Part shown: positions 1 to 8,062 of the stretch, one piece after another
How positions within the stretch are numbered: position 1 is the first letter of the stretch
Layout: the number at the start of each line of letters is the position of its first letter
Source: Zwartia sp.
GTDB taxonomy: Bacteria > Pseudomonadota > Gammaproteobacteria > Burkholderiales > Burkholderiaceae_B
Assembly: GCA_030653405.1 (NCBI GenBank)
Contig: JAURZO010000064.1
Location: forward strand, 1-12,467
Length of the DNA stretch: 12,467 nucleotides
Reading direction: 5' to 3'
Program-made: the position numbers and the translations under genes
Notes under the pieces: model-generated
What the model was told of the DNA's origin: nothing
The model's database searches: none
The model's input: only the letters and a program-made list of their open reading frames with translations

Positions 1-1
1 C

Positions 2-3000
2 AAGGACGTCAAGGGCAACAATGAGTTGCTGTCTCTGGTGCGTCCCGACATCATTCAGACCATTCATGAGCAGTATCTTGAAGCCGGTTCGGATGTGATC
101 GAAACCAATACGTTTGGTGCGACTTCGATTGCCCAGGGTGACTATGATTTGCCAGAGCTCGCGTATGAGATGAATTTGCATTCAGCGCGCTTGGCAAGAG
201 CGGCTTGTGACAAATTCAGCACGCCGGAGCGTCCTCGTTTTGTGGCGGGTGCGTTGGGGCCACAGCCTAAGACGGCCTCGATTTCACCAGACGTCAACGA
301 CCCGGGTGCTCGTAATGTGACGTTCGAGGAATTGCGCGTCGCCTACACAGAGCAGCTTAATGGGTTGCTCGACGGTGGGGTCGATCTGATTTTGCTTGAG
401 ACGATTTTTGACACCCTAAACGCCAAGGCTGCGATTTTTGCCGTCGAAGAGGTCTTTGACGCACGCGGTGAGCGATTGCCTGTATTGATTTCCGGCACGG
501 TGACCGACGCCTCCGGTCGAATACTCTCCGGCCAGACTGTCGAGGGATTCTGGAACTCAGTGCGTCATGCTCGCCCGATCACGATTGGGTTGAACTGCGC
601 GTTGGGTGCCGCCTTGATGCGCCCGTATATCGCTGAGCTCTCCAAATTGTGCGACACCTATGTCTGCGTCTATCCGAATGCGGGTCTGCCCAACCCCATG
701 AGTGAAACCGGTTTCGACGAGACACCCGCTGATACGTCCGCGTTGCTGGAGGAGTTTGCCCGCTCTGGTCTTGTGAACATGGCAGGTGGTTGTTGTGGCA
801 CGACCCCTGAACATATCAAGGCGATCGCCGACAAGGTCTGTCAGTTGCCGATTCGGGTCGTGCCCGAGATCGCGGTTAAAACTCGACTATCGGGTCTTGA
901 GGCGTTGAACATCGACGGCGAAACACTGTTTGTCAACGTAGGCGAACGTACCAATGTGACGGGCAGCAAAATGTTTGCGCGTCTGATCAAAGAGGAAAAG
1001 TACGACGAGGCCGTGGCAGTCGCGCGTCAACAGGTCGAAAACGGCGCACAGATCATCGATATCAACATGGACGAGGCCATGCTGGATTCGGCGGCATGTA
1101 TGCATCGGTTTTTAAATTTGATTGCTTCCGAGCCTGATATTGCGCGCGTTCCGATCATGATCGATAGCTCCAAGTGGTCGGTCATCGAGACTGGGTTGAA
1201 GTGTGTCCAGGGTAAATCGATTGTGAACTCGATTTCTCTCAAAGAAGGTGAAGAGCCTTTTCTGAAGCAAGCGAGATTATGTCGTCGCTATGGTGCCGCG
1301 GCAGTGGTGATGGCGTTTGATGAGCAAGGTCAGGCGGACACGCTTGAGCGACGTAAGCAAATCTGCACGCGCGCTTACAACTTGTTGATCAATGAAGTCG
1401 GCTTTCCACCTGAAGATATTATTTTCGATCCGAACGTCTTCGCGATTGCGACAGGCATTGATGAGCATAACCATTATGCGGTGGACTTTATCGAGTCCAC
1501 CAAATGGATTCGCGAGGCGCTTCCCCATGCGCGTATTTCGGGGGGCATCTCGAATGTGAGCTTTTCGTTCCGCGGTAATGAAGCCATGCGCGAGGCGATT
1601 CACACCGTGTTTTTGTACTACGCCATTCGTGAGGGACTCACGATGGGCATTGTCAATGCCGGGCAGCTTGGAGTGTATGCAGAGTTGTCGCCGACCTTGC
1701 GTGACTTGGTCGAAGATGTGGTGCTTGACCGGCCAGAGCCTATCGGTCTGACAGAGGCGGGCGATAACCGTACGCCAACCGAACGGCTGGTGTCTTTTGC
1801 CGATTCCGTCAAGGGCAGCGGCGCCAAGCGCGAAGAGGACCTCACCTGGCGCGAGCAAGCCGTCGAGAAGCGTCTGGCGCATGCCATGGTGCATGGCATG
1901 ACGCAGTTCATCATCGAAGACACAGAAGAAATTCGTCAGCAAATCGCAGATCGTGGCGGACGTCCGATCGAGGTGATTGAAGGGCCGCTGATGGCTGGGA
2001 TGAACATCGTTGGTGATTTGTTTGGCGAAGGCAAAATGTTTTTGCCGCAGGTCGTGAAGTCCGCGCGGGTGATGAAGCAAGCGGTGGGACATTTGATCCC
2101 CTTCATCGAAGCGGAAAAGAAATTGATTGAAGCGGCGGGTGGTGACGTCCGAGCCAAAGGCAAAATTCTGATCGCGACGGTCAAGGGCGATGTTCACGAC
2201 ATTGGTAAAAATATCGTGACCGTTGTGCTGCAATGTAATAATTTTGAAGTCATCAACATGGGCGTGATGGTCCCTGCGGCCGACATTCTCGGTCGTGCGA
2301 AAGCTGAAAAGGTCGACATCGTTGGTTTGTCCGGATTGATTACGCCGAGTCTCGAAGAAATGGCCTATGTGGCCAGCGAAATGCAGCGTGATGAGTATTT
2401 CCGCAGCCGCAAGATACCGTTGATGATCGGTGGTGCTACGACGAGCCGGGTACACACTGCAGTCAAAATCGCACCCCACTACGAAGGTCCTGTGATTTAC
2501 GTGCCGGATGCGAGTCGTTCGGTTGGCGTTGCTCAAAACCTTGTTTCTGAGACGGCCAATACTTATCTTGAGGAACTTGCGGTCGAGTACGACGAGGTGA
2601 GACGTCGCCACGCGAATCGTCAGACGGCGCCGTTGATGTCGCTCGTGGATGCGCGTGCAGCCAAGCCTAAGATCGACTGGTCTGCCTATCAGCCTCCTCG
2701 CCCCAAGTTCATCGGGCGACGGACGTTTAAAAACTTTGATCTGTCTGAGTTGGCGCGCTACATCGACTGGACGCCTTTCTTTCAGACGTGGAGTTTGTTC
2801 GGACAGTATCCGGCTATTTTGGATGACAAGATTGTCGGTGAGCAGGCACGCAAGGTTCACATTGATGGCCAAGCGATGGTCAAGCGCATCATCGACGGTC
2901 GTTGGCTGACTGCCAATGGTGTGGTCGCGTTTTATCCCGCCAACTCCGTGAATGACGATGATATCGAGGTGTATCAGGACGAAACACGTCAGAAGGTCTT

Positions 3001-3604
3001 GTTCACGTGGCGCGGCTTACGCCAGCAAGGCATCAAGCGAGAGGGCGTTGAAAATAAATGTCTGTCGGATTTCATCGCACCCAAGTCTTCAGGGGTGATG
3101 GACTACATCGGCATGTTCGCGGTGACCGCCGGTATTGGTATCGACAAGAAAGAAAAAGAATTTGAAAAAGCGAATGACGATTACTCTTCGATCATGCTGA
3201 AGTCCCTGGCCGACAGGATGGCGGAAGCCTTCGCAGAGGCGCTCCATGCGCGTGTGCGCACGGACTTGTGGGGCTATGTCCCAGACGAGTCGTTGACCAA
3301 TGAACAGATGATCAAGGAGGCCTATGTGGGCATCCGTCCGGCTCCGGGCTACCCCGCATGCCCTGAGCACGTCGTTAAAAAGGAAATGTTCGAGGTGCTC
3401 GATGGTGCGGATATCGGCATGATGCTCACGGAGAGTTATGCGATGCACCCGGCAGCGAGTGTGTCAGGCTTTTACTTCAGCCATCCTCAGTCGCAGTATT
3501 TCAGTGTGGGACCGATTGGCGACGATCAAGTTCAAGACTACGTCAAACGTTCGGGTCGCAGCGTTGAGGATGTGAAGAGGACCCTGGCGCCTAATCTCGG
3601 TTGA
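2..3604 (+). CDS. metH: Cobalamin-dependent methionine synthase MetH (5'-truncated by window edge)
   Basis: Transfers the methyl group of 5-methyltetrahydrofolate through enzyme-bound cobalamin to homocysteine, giving methionine and tetrahydrofolate in the cytoplasm. The frame is open from base 2 and the first residues align with the E. coli protein from about residue 47, so roughly 46 codons lie upstream; the in-frame TTG at 26 is not the start. All four modules are present in one chain: homocysteine domain to about 880, with zinc-ligand cysteines at 596-598 and 791-796 (GGCCGT); pterin domain from about 930 (NVGERTNVTGS) to 1720; B12 cap (about 1960-2085) and Rossmann domain, with the cobalt-ligand His of DVHDIGKN at 2195-2197; and reactivation domain from about 2700, with the SAM-binding RPAPGYPACPEH at 3335-3370. 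Visible length (1200 residues) fits the usual 1220-1260 total. Any cobalamin riboswitch would be outside the window. Confidence 0.98.
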   Translation, partial: KDVKGNNELLSLVRPDIIQTIHEQYLEAGSDVIETNTFGATSIAQGDYDLPELAYEMNLHSARLARAACDKFSTPERPRFVAGALGPQPKTASISPDVNDPGARNVTFEELRVAYTEQLNGLLDGGVDLILLETIFDTLNAKAAIFAVEEVFDARGERLPVLISGTVTDASGRILSGQTVEGFWNSVRHARPITIGLNCALGAALMRPYIAELSKLCDTYVCVYPNAGLPNPMSETGFDETPADTSALLEEFARSGLVNMAGGCCGTTPEHIKAIADKVCQLPIRVVPEIAVKTRLSGLEALNIDGETLFVNVGERTNVTGSKMFARLIKEEKYDEAVAVARQQVENGAQIIDINMDEAMLDSAACMHRFLNLIASEPDIARVPIMIDSSKWSVIETGLKCVQGKSIVNSISLKEGEEPFLKQARLCRRYGAAAVVMAFDEQGQADTLERRKQICTRAYNLLINEVGFPPEDIIFDPNVFAIATGIDEHNHYAVDFIESTKWIREALPHARISGGISNVSFSFRGNEAMREAIHTVFLYYAIREGLTMGIVNAGQLGVYAELSPTLRDLVEDVVLDRPEPIGLTEAGDNRTPTERLVSFADSVKGSGAKREEDLTWREQAVEKRLAHAMVHGMTQFIIEDTEEIRQQIADRGGRPIEVIEGPLMAGMNIVGDLFGEGKMFLPQVVKSARVMKQAVGHLIPFIEAEKKLIEAAGGDVRAKGKILIATVKGDVHDIGKNIVTVVLQCNNFEVINMGVMVPAADILGRAKAEKVDIVGLSGLITPSLEEMAYVASEMQRDEYFRSRKIPLMIGGATTSRVHTAVKIAPHYEGPVIYVPDASRSVGVAQNLVSETANTYLEELAVEYDEVRRRHANRQTAPLMSLVDARAAKPKIDWSAYQPPRPKFIGRRTFKNFDLSELARYIDWTPFFQTWSLFGQYPAILDDKIVGEQARKVHIDGQAMVKRIIDGRWLTANGVVAFYPANSVNDDDIEVYQDETRQKVLFTWRGLRQQGIKREGVENKCLSDFIAPKSSGVMDYIGMFAVTAGIGIDKKEKEFEKANDDYSSIMLKSLADRMAEAFAEALHARVRTDLWGYVPDESLTNEQMIKEAYVGIRPAPGYPACPEHVVKKEMFEVLDGADIGMMLTESYAMHPAASVSGFYFSHPQSQYFSVGPIGDDQVQDYVKRSGRSVEDVKRTLAPNLG

Positions 3605-3612
3605 AATGGGCG

Positions 3613-4707
3613 TTAGGGGGTGAGTGACTCAAGTGCGAACGTCGCAGCGATGCCGGCAATCAGAAGGCCGGTCATCATGTTCCAGCCCAGCACGTTAGGG
3701 CGTGACTCGACATAACGGTAAAGTACTGCGCCGCCCAGTATTGAGACGGCTATCCCTGCGAGGATACCGATTGCATTGATCAGCAATCCGGTCGGGAACA
3801 GCACGTGCCACACCGCGCTCACACCAATGCACAAGCCGTAGTGGATTAGAAAAATGGAGTAGGAGCGCTGCCCCAGCCAATGCAGGGCGTCGGAGCGGGG
3901 CCACTGATCGAGCCATCCGCGTGCGCTGGCGACGCTCAGGATCAGCGCGCTGACGGTTGCCGTCGCGACCGACTTACGAAATTCAAACCCTAGCGCGATC
4001 GCGCCTAAAAGCACAATCAGTAATAAGAACCAGCCTCGAGCGGGTGTTTTGGCGGCCCAATACGCGAGCATGCCCAGACCGTAATAACCAAAAAAGTAGG
4101 GTGCTGCGATTTCGTACTCGGAATGACGGCTTAAAAACCACAACGACCAGGCGCAGAGCACGACGATAACAGCAGGCAGGAGTGCATGCCACCGGTTGGG
4201 TGTCATGTGAATCAGCGCGATCAGTACCGTCACAATCGCAAATAATTGGAAGTCGACCGCGACATACCAGACGCCAGCAGAAAGCGCCTCAAGGCCAATC
4301 AGGTCATAGAGGAGTAGGACGTGTCCGAGGAATTGACCGACAGTGGGAGGCGCTGAGAGCGATTCATGCTGAAACCAGGGACGTACCAGCGCAGTGATGA
4401 GAGCCGCTAACGTCACCGCAAACAAAAAAGGGGTGATTAAGCGTTTGTAGCGTTTCCAGACCAAGGGGCCCGGCATCACTGAGGTTGTCACCCCAAGGGG
4501 TGCGAACTGAGCCGCGACAAAATATCCTGCGATGACAAAGAATATCTGCACGGCCAAGCGACCGTACACCACGAGCGCATCAATGATCTGGGGATACACG
4601 GCACCGATGACTTCCGACATCGAGCCGTATACCGCCAGGTGATGAATCACAATGACCAAACACGCGACGCCTTTGGCGGCATCGATAAAGGGTAAGCGTT
4701 TGGCCAT
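3613..4707 (-). CDS. Acyltransferase-3 family integral membrane protein
   Basis: A 364-residue protein with about ten hydrophobic segments. The family (PF01757; OafA, NolL, WecH types) moves acetyl or other acyl groups across or at the inner membrane onto sugars, lipids or peptides. Family signatures visible: an N-terminal FIDAAKG followed by HH at residues 22-23, giving the K12-x10-H23 pattern of the catalytic motif; RLAVQIFFVIAGYF, matching the usual VxxFFVxSGY; GVWYVAVDFQLF, equivalent to the W-x-L-xxE-x-Q segment; and LGQRSYSIFLIHYG followed by YRYVESRPN near the C-terminus. No periplasmic SGNH domain is fused. The ATG at 4707 lies 19 bp after the thiC stop, with TAGGA as a possible ribosome site, so it is probably co-transcribed with thiC. 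The acceptor substrate cannot be told from sequence, and no polysaccharide genes are nearby. Confidence 0.88.
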   Translation of the reverse strand: MAKRLPFIDAAKGVACLVIVIHHLAVYGSMSEVIGAVYPQIIDALVVYGRLAVQIFFVIAGYFVAAQFAPLGVTTSVMPGPLVWKRYKRLITPFLFAVTLAALITALVRPWFQHESLSAPPTVGQFLGHVLLLYDLIGLEALSAGVWYVAVDFQLFAIVTVLIALIHMTPNRWHALLPAVIVVLCAWSLWFLSRHSEYEIAAPYFFGYYGLGMLAYWAAKTPARGWFLLLIVLLGAIALGFEFRKSVATATVSALILSVASARGWLDQWPRSDALHWLGQRSYSIFLIHYGLCIGVSAVWHVLFPTGLLINAIGILAGIAVSILGGAVLYRYVESRPNVLGWNMMTGLLIAGIAATFALESLTP

Positions 4708-4726
4708 GTTGAGTCGTATCGTCCTA

Positions 4727-6640
4727 TCAGGTCTTGTGGTAAATCTCCGCGCCTTTTTTCACAAACTCGATGGCCTTTTCCTGCATCCCGGCTTTGAGGG
4801 CCGCTTCATTTTCCACACCAAGTTTTTGGGCATACTCACGAACATCTTGTGTGATTTTCATGCTGCAGAAATGCGGTCCGCACATGGAACAGAAGTGCGC
4901 GACTTTCATCGAGTCCTTGGGCAAGGTTTCATCATGGAAGTCTTTTGCAGTGTCTGGGTCCAGCCCCAGATTGAACTGGTCATCCCAGCGGAACTCGAAG
5001 CGTGCTTTGGACAGTGCATTGTCACGAATCGCCGCACCAGGATGGCCCTTGGCCAGATCGGCCGCGTGCGCCGCGATTTTGTAGGTGATGATGCCGTCTT
5101 TGACATCCTTCTTGTTGGGCAGACCCAGGTGCTCTTTGGGTGTGACATAGCAGAGCATCGCCGTGCCGTACCAGCCGATCAGGGCTGCGCCAATGCCTGA
5201 GGTAATGTGGTCATAGCCCGGCGCGATATCGGTGGTCAGCGGTCCCAACGTGTAGAAAGGCGCCTCGTCGCAATGCTTGAGCTGCATTTCCATGTTCTCT
5301 TTGATGAGTTGCATGGGGACGTGTCCGGGACCTTCGATCATGACTTGAACATCGTGCTTCCAGGCGACCTTGGTGAGCTCGCCAAGGGTTTTCAACTCGG
5401 CGAACTGTGCTTCATCATTGGCGTCAAAACCTGAGCCTGGACGCAAGCCATCGCCCAGCGAGAAGCTGACATCGTAGGCTTTCATGATTTCGCAGATTTC
5501 TTCGAAGCGCTCGTACAGGAAGCTTTCCTTGTGGTGTGCGAGGCACCACTTGGCCATGATCGAACCGCCACGCGAAACGATACCGGTCATGCGATCGGCG
5601 GTCATCGGGATAAAAGGCAGGCGCACACCAGCGTGAATGGTGAAATAGTCCACACCTTGTTCAGCTTGCTCAATCAGGGTGTCACGGAATATTTCCCAGG
5701 TGAGGTCTTCGGCCTTGCCGTCGACCTTTTCCAGTGCCTGATAAATCGGCACTGTGCCGATTGGCACTGGCGAGTTACGCACGATCCATTCGCGTGTTTC
5801 GTGAATATGTTTGCCAGTCGACAAATCCATCACTGTGTCGCCACCCCACCGGATCGACCAGGTCATTTTTTCGACTTCTTCGGCGATGCCGGAGCTGACA
5901 GCAGAATTGCCGATATTGGCGTTGATTTTCACAAGAAAATTGCGCCCAATCGCCATCGGTTCGACTTCAGGGTGATTGATGTTGGCAGGAATGATGGCAC
6001 GACCGCGTGCGATTTCCTCACGCACAAATTCAGGCGTGATCAGGTGCGGGATTGAGGCGCCAAACGATTCGCCAGCGTGTTGACGCAGCATCCGCTTGAC
6101 CATTTTTTCGCCTTCGGGGCCGGTGGCGCGTAAGCTTTCGATGTACTGCTCGCGGCGGAGATTTTCGCGGATCGCGACGAACTCCATTTCGGGGGTGATG
6201 ATGCCGCGACGGGCGTAATGCATTTGAGAGACGTTGGCACCCGCTTTAGCGCGACGGGGATGACGTTGCAAGTCAAAGCGCATCGCGGTGAGCTTGGGGT
6301 CGGTTAGTCGCTCTTGTCCGTAGCTGCTGCTCGGTCCACTCAGTAACTCGGTATCACCGCGCTCTTCGATCCAGGTGCGACGTAACTCCGGCAAACCCCG
6401 ACGGATATCAATCTTGATATTTGGGTCGGTGTAGGGGCCGCTGGTGTCGTAGACGGTGATGGGAGGATTTTTTTCTCCACCAAAAGATGTGCCGGTGTCT
6501 TCTTGCTCGATTTCGCGAAAAGGTACGCGGATATCAGGGCGCGAACCGACTTCGTAGACTTTGCGTGATTTGGGAAGGGGGGCGACAGCGGCCGCGTCGA
6601 CTTCAGCGGTGGCGGCTAGGAATTTAGGAATGGCGTTCAT
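4727..6640 (-). CDS. thiC: Phosphomethylpyrimidine synthase ThiC
   Basis: A radical-SAM enzyme that rearranges aminoimidazole ribotide to hydroxymethylpyrimidine phosphate, the pyrimidine half of thiamine. The 637-residue length is normal for proteobacterial ThiC. The protein shows the ThiC-N region (KIDIRRGLPELR), the central barrel with NANIGNS and MEGPGHVP-type (here IEGPGHVP) motifs, and a C-terminal 4Fe-4S motif C-x2-C-x4-C at Cys584, Cys587 and Cys592 (FCSMCGPHFC). The ATG at 6640 is chosen because a GGAG ribosome site lies 7 nt upstream, although that site is embedded in a terminator-like hairpin. The gene is preceded by a TPP riboswitch and followed after 19 bp by an acyltransferase gene. 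No other thi genes are in the window, so the thiazole branch must be elsewhere. Confidence 0.98.
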   Translation of the reverse strand: MNAIPKFLAATAEVDAAAVAPLPKSRKVYEVGSRPDIRVPFREIEQEDTGTSFGGEKNPPITVYDTSGPYTDPNIKIDIRRGLPELRRTWIEERGDTELLSGPSSSYGQERLTDPKLTAMRFDLQRHPRRAKAGANVSQMHYARRGIITPEMEFVAIRENLRREQYIESLRATGPEGEKMVKRMLRQHAGESFGASIPHLITPEFVREEIARGRAIIPANINHPEVEPMAIGRNFLVKINANIGNSAVSSGIAEEVEKMTWSIRWGGDTVMDLSTGKHIHETREWIVRNSPVPIGTVPIYQALEKVDGKAEDLTWEIFRDTLIEQAEQGVDYFTIHAGVRLPFIPMTADRMTGIVSRGGSIMAKWCLAHHKESFLYERFEEICEIMKAYDVSFSLGDGLRPGSGFDANDEAQFAELKTLGELTKVAWKHDVQVMIEGPGHVPMQLIKENMEMQLKHCDEAPFYTLGPLTTDIAPGYDHITSGIGAALIGWYGTAMLCYVTPKEHLGLPNKKDVKDGIITYKIAAHAADLAKGHPGAAIRDNALSKARFEFRWDDQFNLGLDPDTAKDFHDETLPKDSMKVAHFCSMCGPHFCSMKITQDVREYAQKLGVENEAALKAGMQEKAIEFVKKGAEIYHKT

Positions 6641-6641
6641 G

Positions 6642-6667
6642 AAAAAGCTCCAAAAATTGATTGGAGC
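6642..6667 (-). terminator. Intrinsic terminator overlapping the thiC ribosome-binding site
   Basis: Read on the minus strand, GCTCCAA (6661-6667) and TTGGAGC (6647-6653) form a perfect 7-bp stem with a 7-nt loop, followed at once by five T (6642-6646) and then C and the thiC ATG. The 3' arm contains GGAG (6648-6651), spaced 7 nt from the ATG, the only good Shine-Dalgarno sequence for thiC. The same hairpin could therefore end transcription and hide the ribosome site. It is the evident expression platform of the TPP riboswitch. The structure is seen directly; its regulatory use is inferred. Confidence 0.8.
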
Positions 6668-6672
6668 CGAAT

Positions 6673-6700
6673 CGGGATGGATCCCGGGGAAGTCCGGGAT
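6673..6700 (-). promoter_or_regulatory. Alternative pairings between TPP aptamer and terminator
   Basis: On the minus strand ATCCCGG (6694-6700) pairs perfectly with CCGGGAT (6681-6687) across a 6-nt loop. The latter can instead pair with ATCCCG just downstream (6673-6678). The first two bases of the upstream arm (6699-6700) are also the last bases of aptamer stem P1. These mutually exclusive helices sit where a riboswitch would communicate with its expression platform. Whether they act in switching or are only a spacer hairpin cannot be settled without folding calculations. Confidence 0.5.
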
Positions 6701-6778
6701 GCGCTCCCAGCATCGGCATTATCCGTACTGGTACGAAGGGACTCTCTCAACCTGGCAACTCGCCAAGTACCCCCGCAT
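6699..6778 (-). promoter_or_regulatory. TPP riboswitch (THI element) upstream of thiC
   Basis: The minus-strand RNA carries the conserved thi-box signatures in the right order: UGAGA (6745-6749) and GGAUAAUGCC (6715-6724). A full aptamer fold can be drawn: P1 AUGCG/CGCAU (6774-6778 with 6699-6703), P2 GGGGU/GUCCC, P3 CUUGGC/GCCAGG, P4 CCAG/CUGG and P5 CGG/CCG enclosing AUAAUG. Binding of thiamine pyrophosphate is expected to repress the downstream genes. The predicted transcription start is only a few bases before P1, so the leader is essentially aptamer plus expression platform. Because the acyltransferase gene follows thiC closely, it should come under the same control. Confidence 0.95.
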
Positions 6779-6788
6779 TAAGTGTCTA

Positions 6789-6794
6789 AGTATA
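6789..6794 (-). promoter_or_regulatory. Candidate -10 element of the thiC promoter
   Basis: On the minus strand TATACT (6789-6794) matches 5 of 6 positions of the sigma-70 -10 consensus. It would start RNA near 6782, four bases before aptamer stem P1, which is the expected geometry for a riboswitch leader. No good -35 hexamer is visible at normal spacing; the region reads TGTGAA at 17 bp. The call rests mainly on the position. Confidence 0.5.
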
Positions 6795-6857
6795 AGCCTG
6801 GATGGAGTGATTTCACAGTCATCCCTGCAATGGGCGCGGGGATGCTTGCACAAGAGT

Positions 6858-6878
6858 GCGTTTGAACGCAAGCGTTTG
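6858..6878. repeat. Overlapping small inverted and direct repeats between proB and thiC
   Basis: The heptamer GCGTTTG occurs twice (6858-6864 and 6872-6878). The bases between them create two overlapping inverted repeats, GCGTT-TG-AACGC (6858-6869) and AACGC-AA-GCGTT (6865-6876). They lie in the 3' untranslated region of proB and upstream of the thiC promoter candidate. There is no T-run on either side, so this is not a convincing intrinsic terminator. Apart from this and the thiC promoter, I see nothing else in 6795-6901. Confidence 0.35.
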
Positions 6879-6901
6879 GAGCAAAGCCGGTCTAAGGGGG
6901 C

Positions 6902-8038
6902 TTAGAGGATGATCAAATTGTCGCGGTGCACAAGTTCGGTCTCTGTCATGACGCCCAGAATGTCAGCAATTTTGCTGGACGGCTGGCCCATGATCCGTCT
7001 GGAATCCGAGGATGAGTAGTTGATCAGGCCTCGGGCGCACTCTTTACCCTCGGGATCGACGCATGCGACGACATCACCCGGTTCAAAGTCACCTTCGATT
7101 TTTCTGACGCCGACAGGAAGCAGGCTTTTGCCCTCAACGAGCAGCGCATGAATCGCGCCTGCATCGAGAGTTAATTTGCCACGCAAGCGCAGATGATCCG
7201 CCATCCATTGTTTGCGCGCAGACAGAACAGGCAGCTCTGCCCGTAACTCGGAGCCAATGCACTCACCTGCCGAGAGGCGAATCATGACGTTTTCCTCGCG
7301 ACCGGAGGCGATCACCGTATGGGCGCCGCTGCGCGCAGCGCGTTTTGCCGCGAGTATTTTGGTGAGCATGCCGCCTTTGCCGATACCGCTGCCTGAGCCG
7401 CCGGCCATCGCCTCCAGGGTCAAGTCGCCCGCCTTGGCATGGGAGACGAAACGCGCGTCAGGATTTTTTCTGGGGTCGGCTTCGTAGAGGCCGCGCTGAT
7501 CCGTCAAAATGATCAGGGCGTCAGCTTCGATCAGGTTGGTGACGAGCGCGCCAAGCGTGTCGTTGTCACCCACGGCGATTTCGTCGGTCGCAACAGTATC
7601 GTTTTCGTTGACGATGGGGACGACGCCTAAGCGGAGCAAGGCGAACAGCGTCGAACGCGCATTGAGATAGCGCTGACGGTCGGCCAGATCCTCGTGTGTA
7701 AGGAGGATTTGTGCCGTTCGTAAGTTGTGTTTGGAAAACTCGACCTCGTAGGCTTGTGCCAAGCCCATCTGACCCACCGCAGCCGCGGCTTGTAACTCGT
7801 GCATGGCAGTCGGGCGTTTGGCCCAGCCAAGCCGTGCCATGCCCTCAGCGATTGCGCCACTCGAGACCAGAACGACTTGTTTGCCCTGACTGCGGAGCGC
7901 CGCGATCTGGCTGGCCCAGTGCGCAACGGCTTGCCTGTCCAGGCCTTGGCCATCATTGGTGACAAGAGAGGAGCCCACCTTCGCGACGATGCGCGAAGCG
8001 GCTGCAATCACTGAGACGGGCAAAGCATGGTCAGTCAT
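6902..8038 (-). CDS. proB: Glutamate 5-kinase ProB
   Basis: Phosphorylates the gamma-carboxyl of glutamate with ATP, the first and feedback-controlled step of proline synthesis. The 378-residue protein has an N-terminal amino-acid-kinase domain (to about residue 260) with AKVGSSLV and its phosphate-binding Lys20, VSSGAIAEG, the glutamate-site stretch VVPIVNENDTVATDE, the nucleotide-site DNDTLGA and LTDQRGLYEADPR, and GGMLTKI. A C-terminal PUA domain follows (about 275-360), as in E. coli ProB (367 residues). The start at 8038 is 24 bp after the obgE stop, with no strong Shine-Dalgarno, which suggests coupling to obgE translation. proA is not in the window. The position after obgE is typical for Betaproteobacteria. 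Confidence 0.97.
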   Translation of the reverse strand: MTDHALPVSVIAAASRIVAKVGSSLVTNDGQGLDRQAVAHWASQIAALRSQGKQVVLVSSGAIAEGMARLGWAKRPTAMHELQAAAAVGQMGLAQAYEVEFSKHNLRTAQILLTHEDLADRQRYLNARSTLFALLRLGVVPIVNENDTVATDEIAVGDNDTLGALVTNLIEADALIILTDQRGLYEADPRKNPDARFVSHAKAGDLTLEAMAGGSGSGIGKGGMLTKILAAKRAARSGAHTVIASGREENVMIRLSAGECIGSELRAELPVLSARKQWMADHLRLRGKLTLDAGAIHALLVEGKSLLPVGVRKIEGDFEPGDVVACVDPEGKECARGLINYSSSDSRRIMGQPSSKIADILGVMTETELVHRDNLIIL

Positions 8039-8062
8039 GAGTGTTGTAGATCGAATGTTGCG

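Noticed and set aside
26..28. TTG at 26 as the metH start codon
   Set aside because: The frame is open to the window edge, and residues before it (KDVKGNNE) align with the conserved MetH homocysteine domain. The gene simply begins upstream.
1277..2872. A 531-codon open frame on the minus strand inside metH
   Set aside because: It lies wholly antisense to a strongly conserved metH region, is rich in Arg/His, shows no recognisable domain and has no ribosome site. It is a codon-usage shadow.
4652..5200. A 182-codon plus-strand open frame over the thiC 3' end
   Set aside because: It is antisense to the conserved iron-sulfur-motif region of thiC and has no family resemblance. The same applies to the 174-codon plus-strand frame at 5531-6055.
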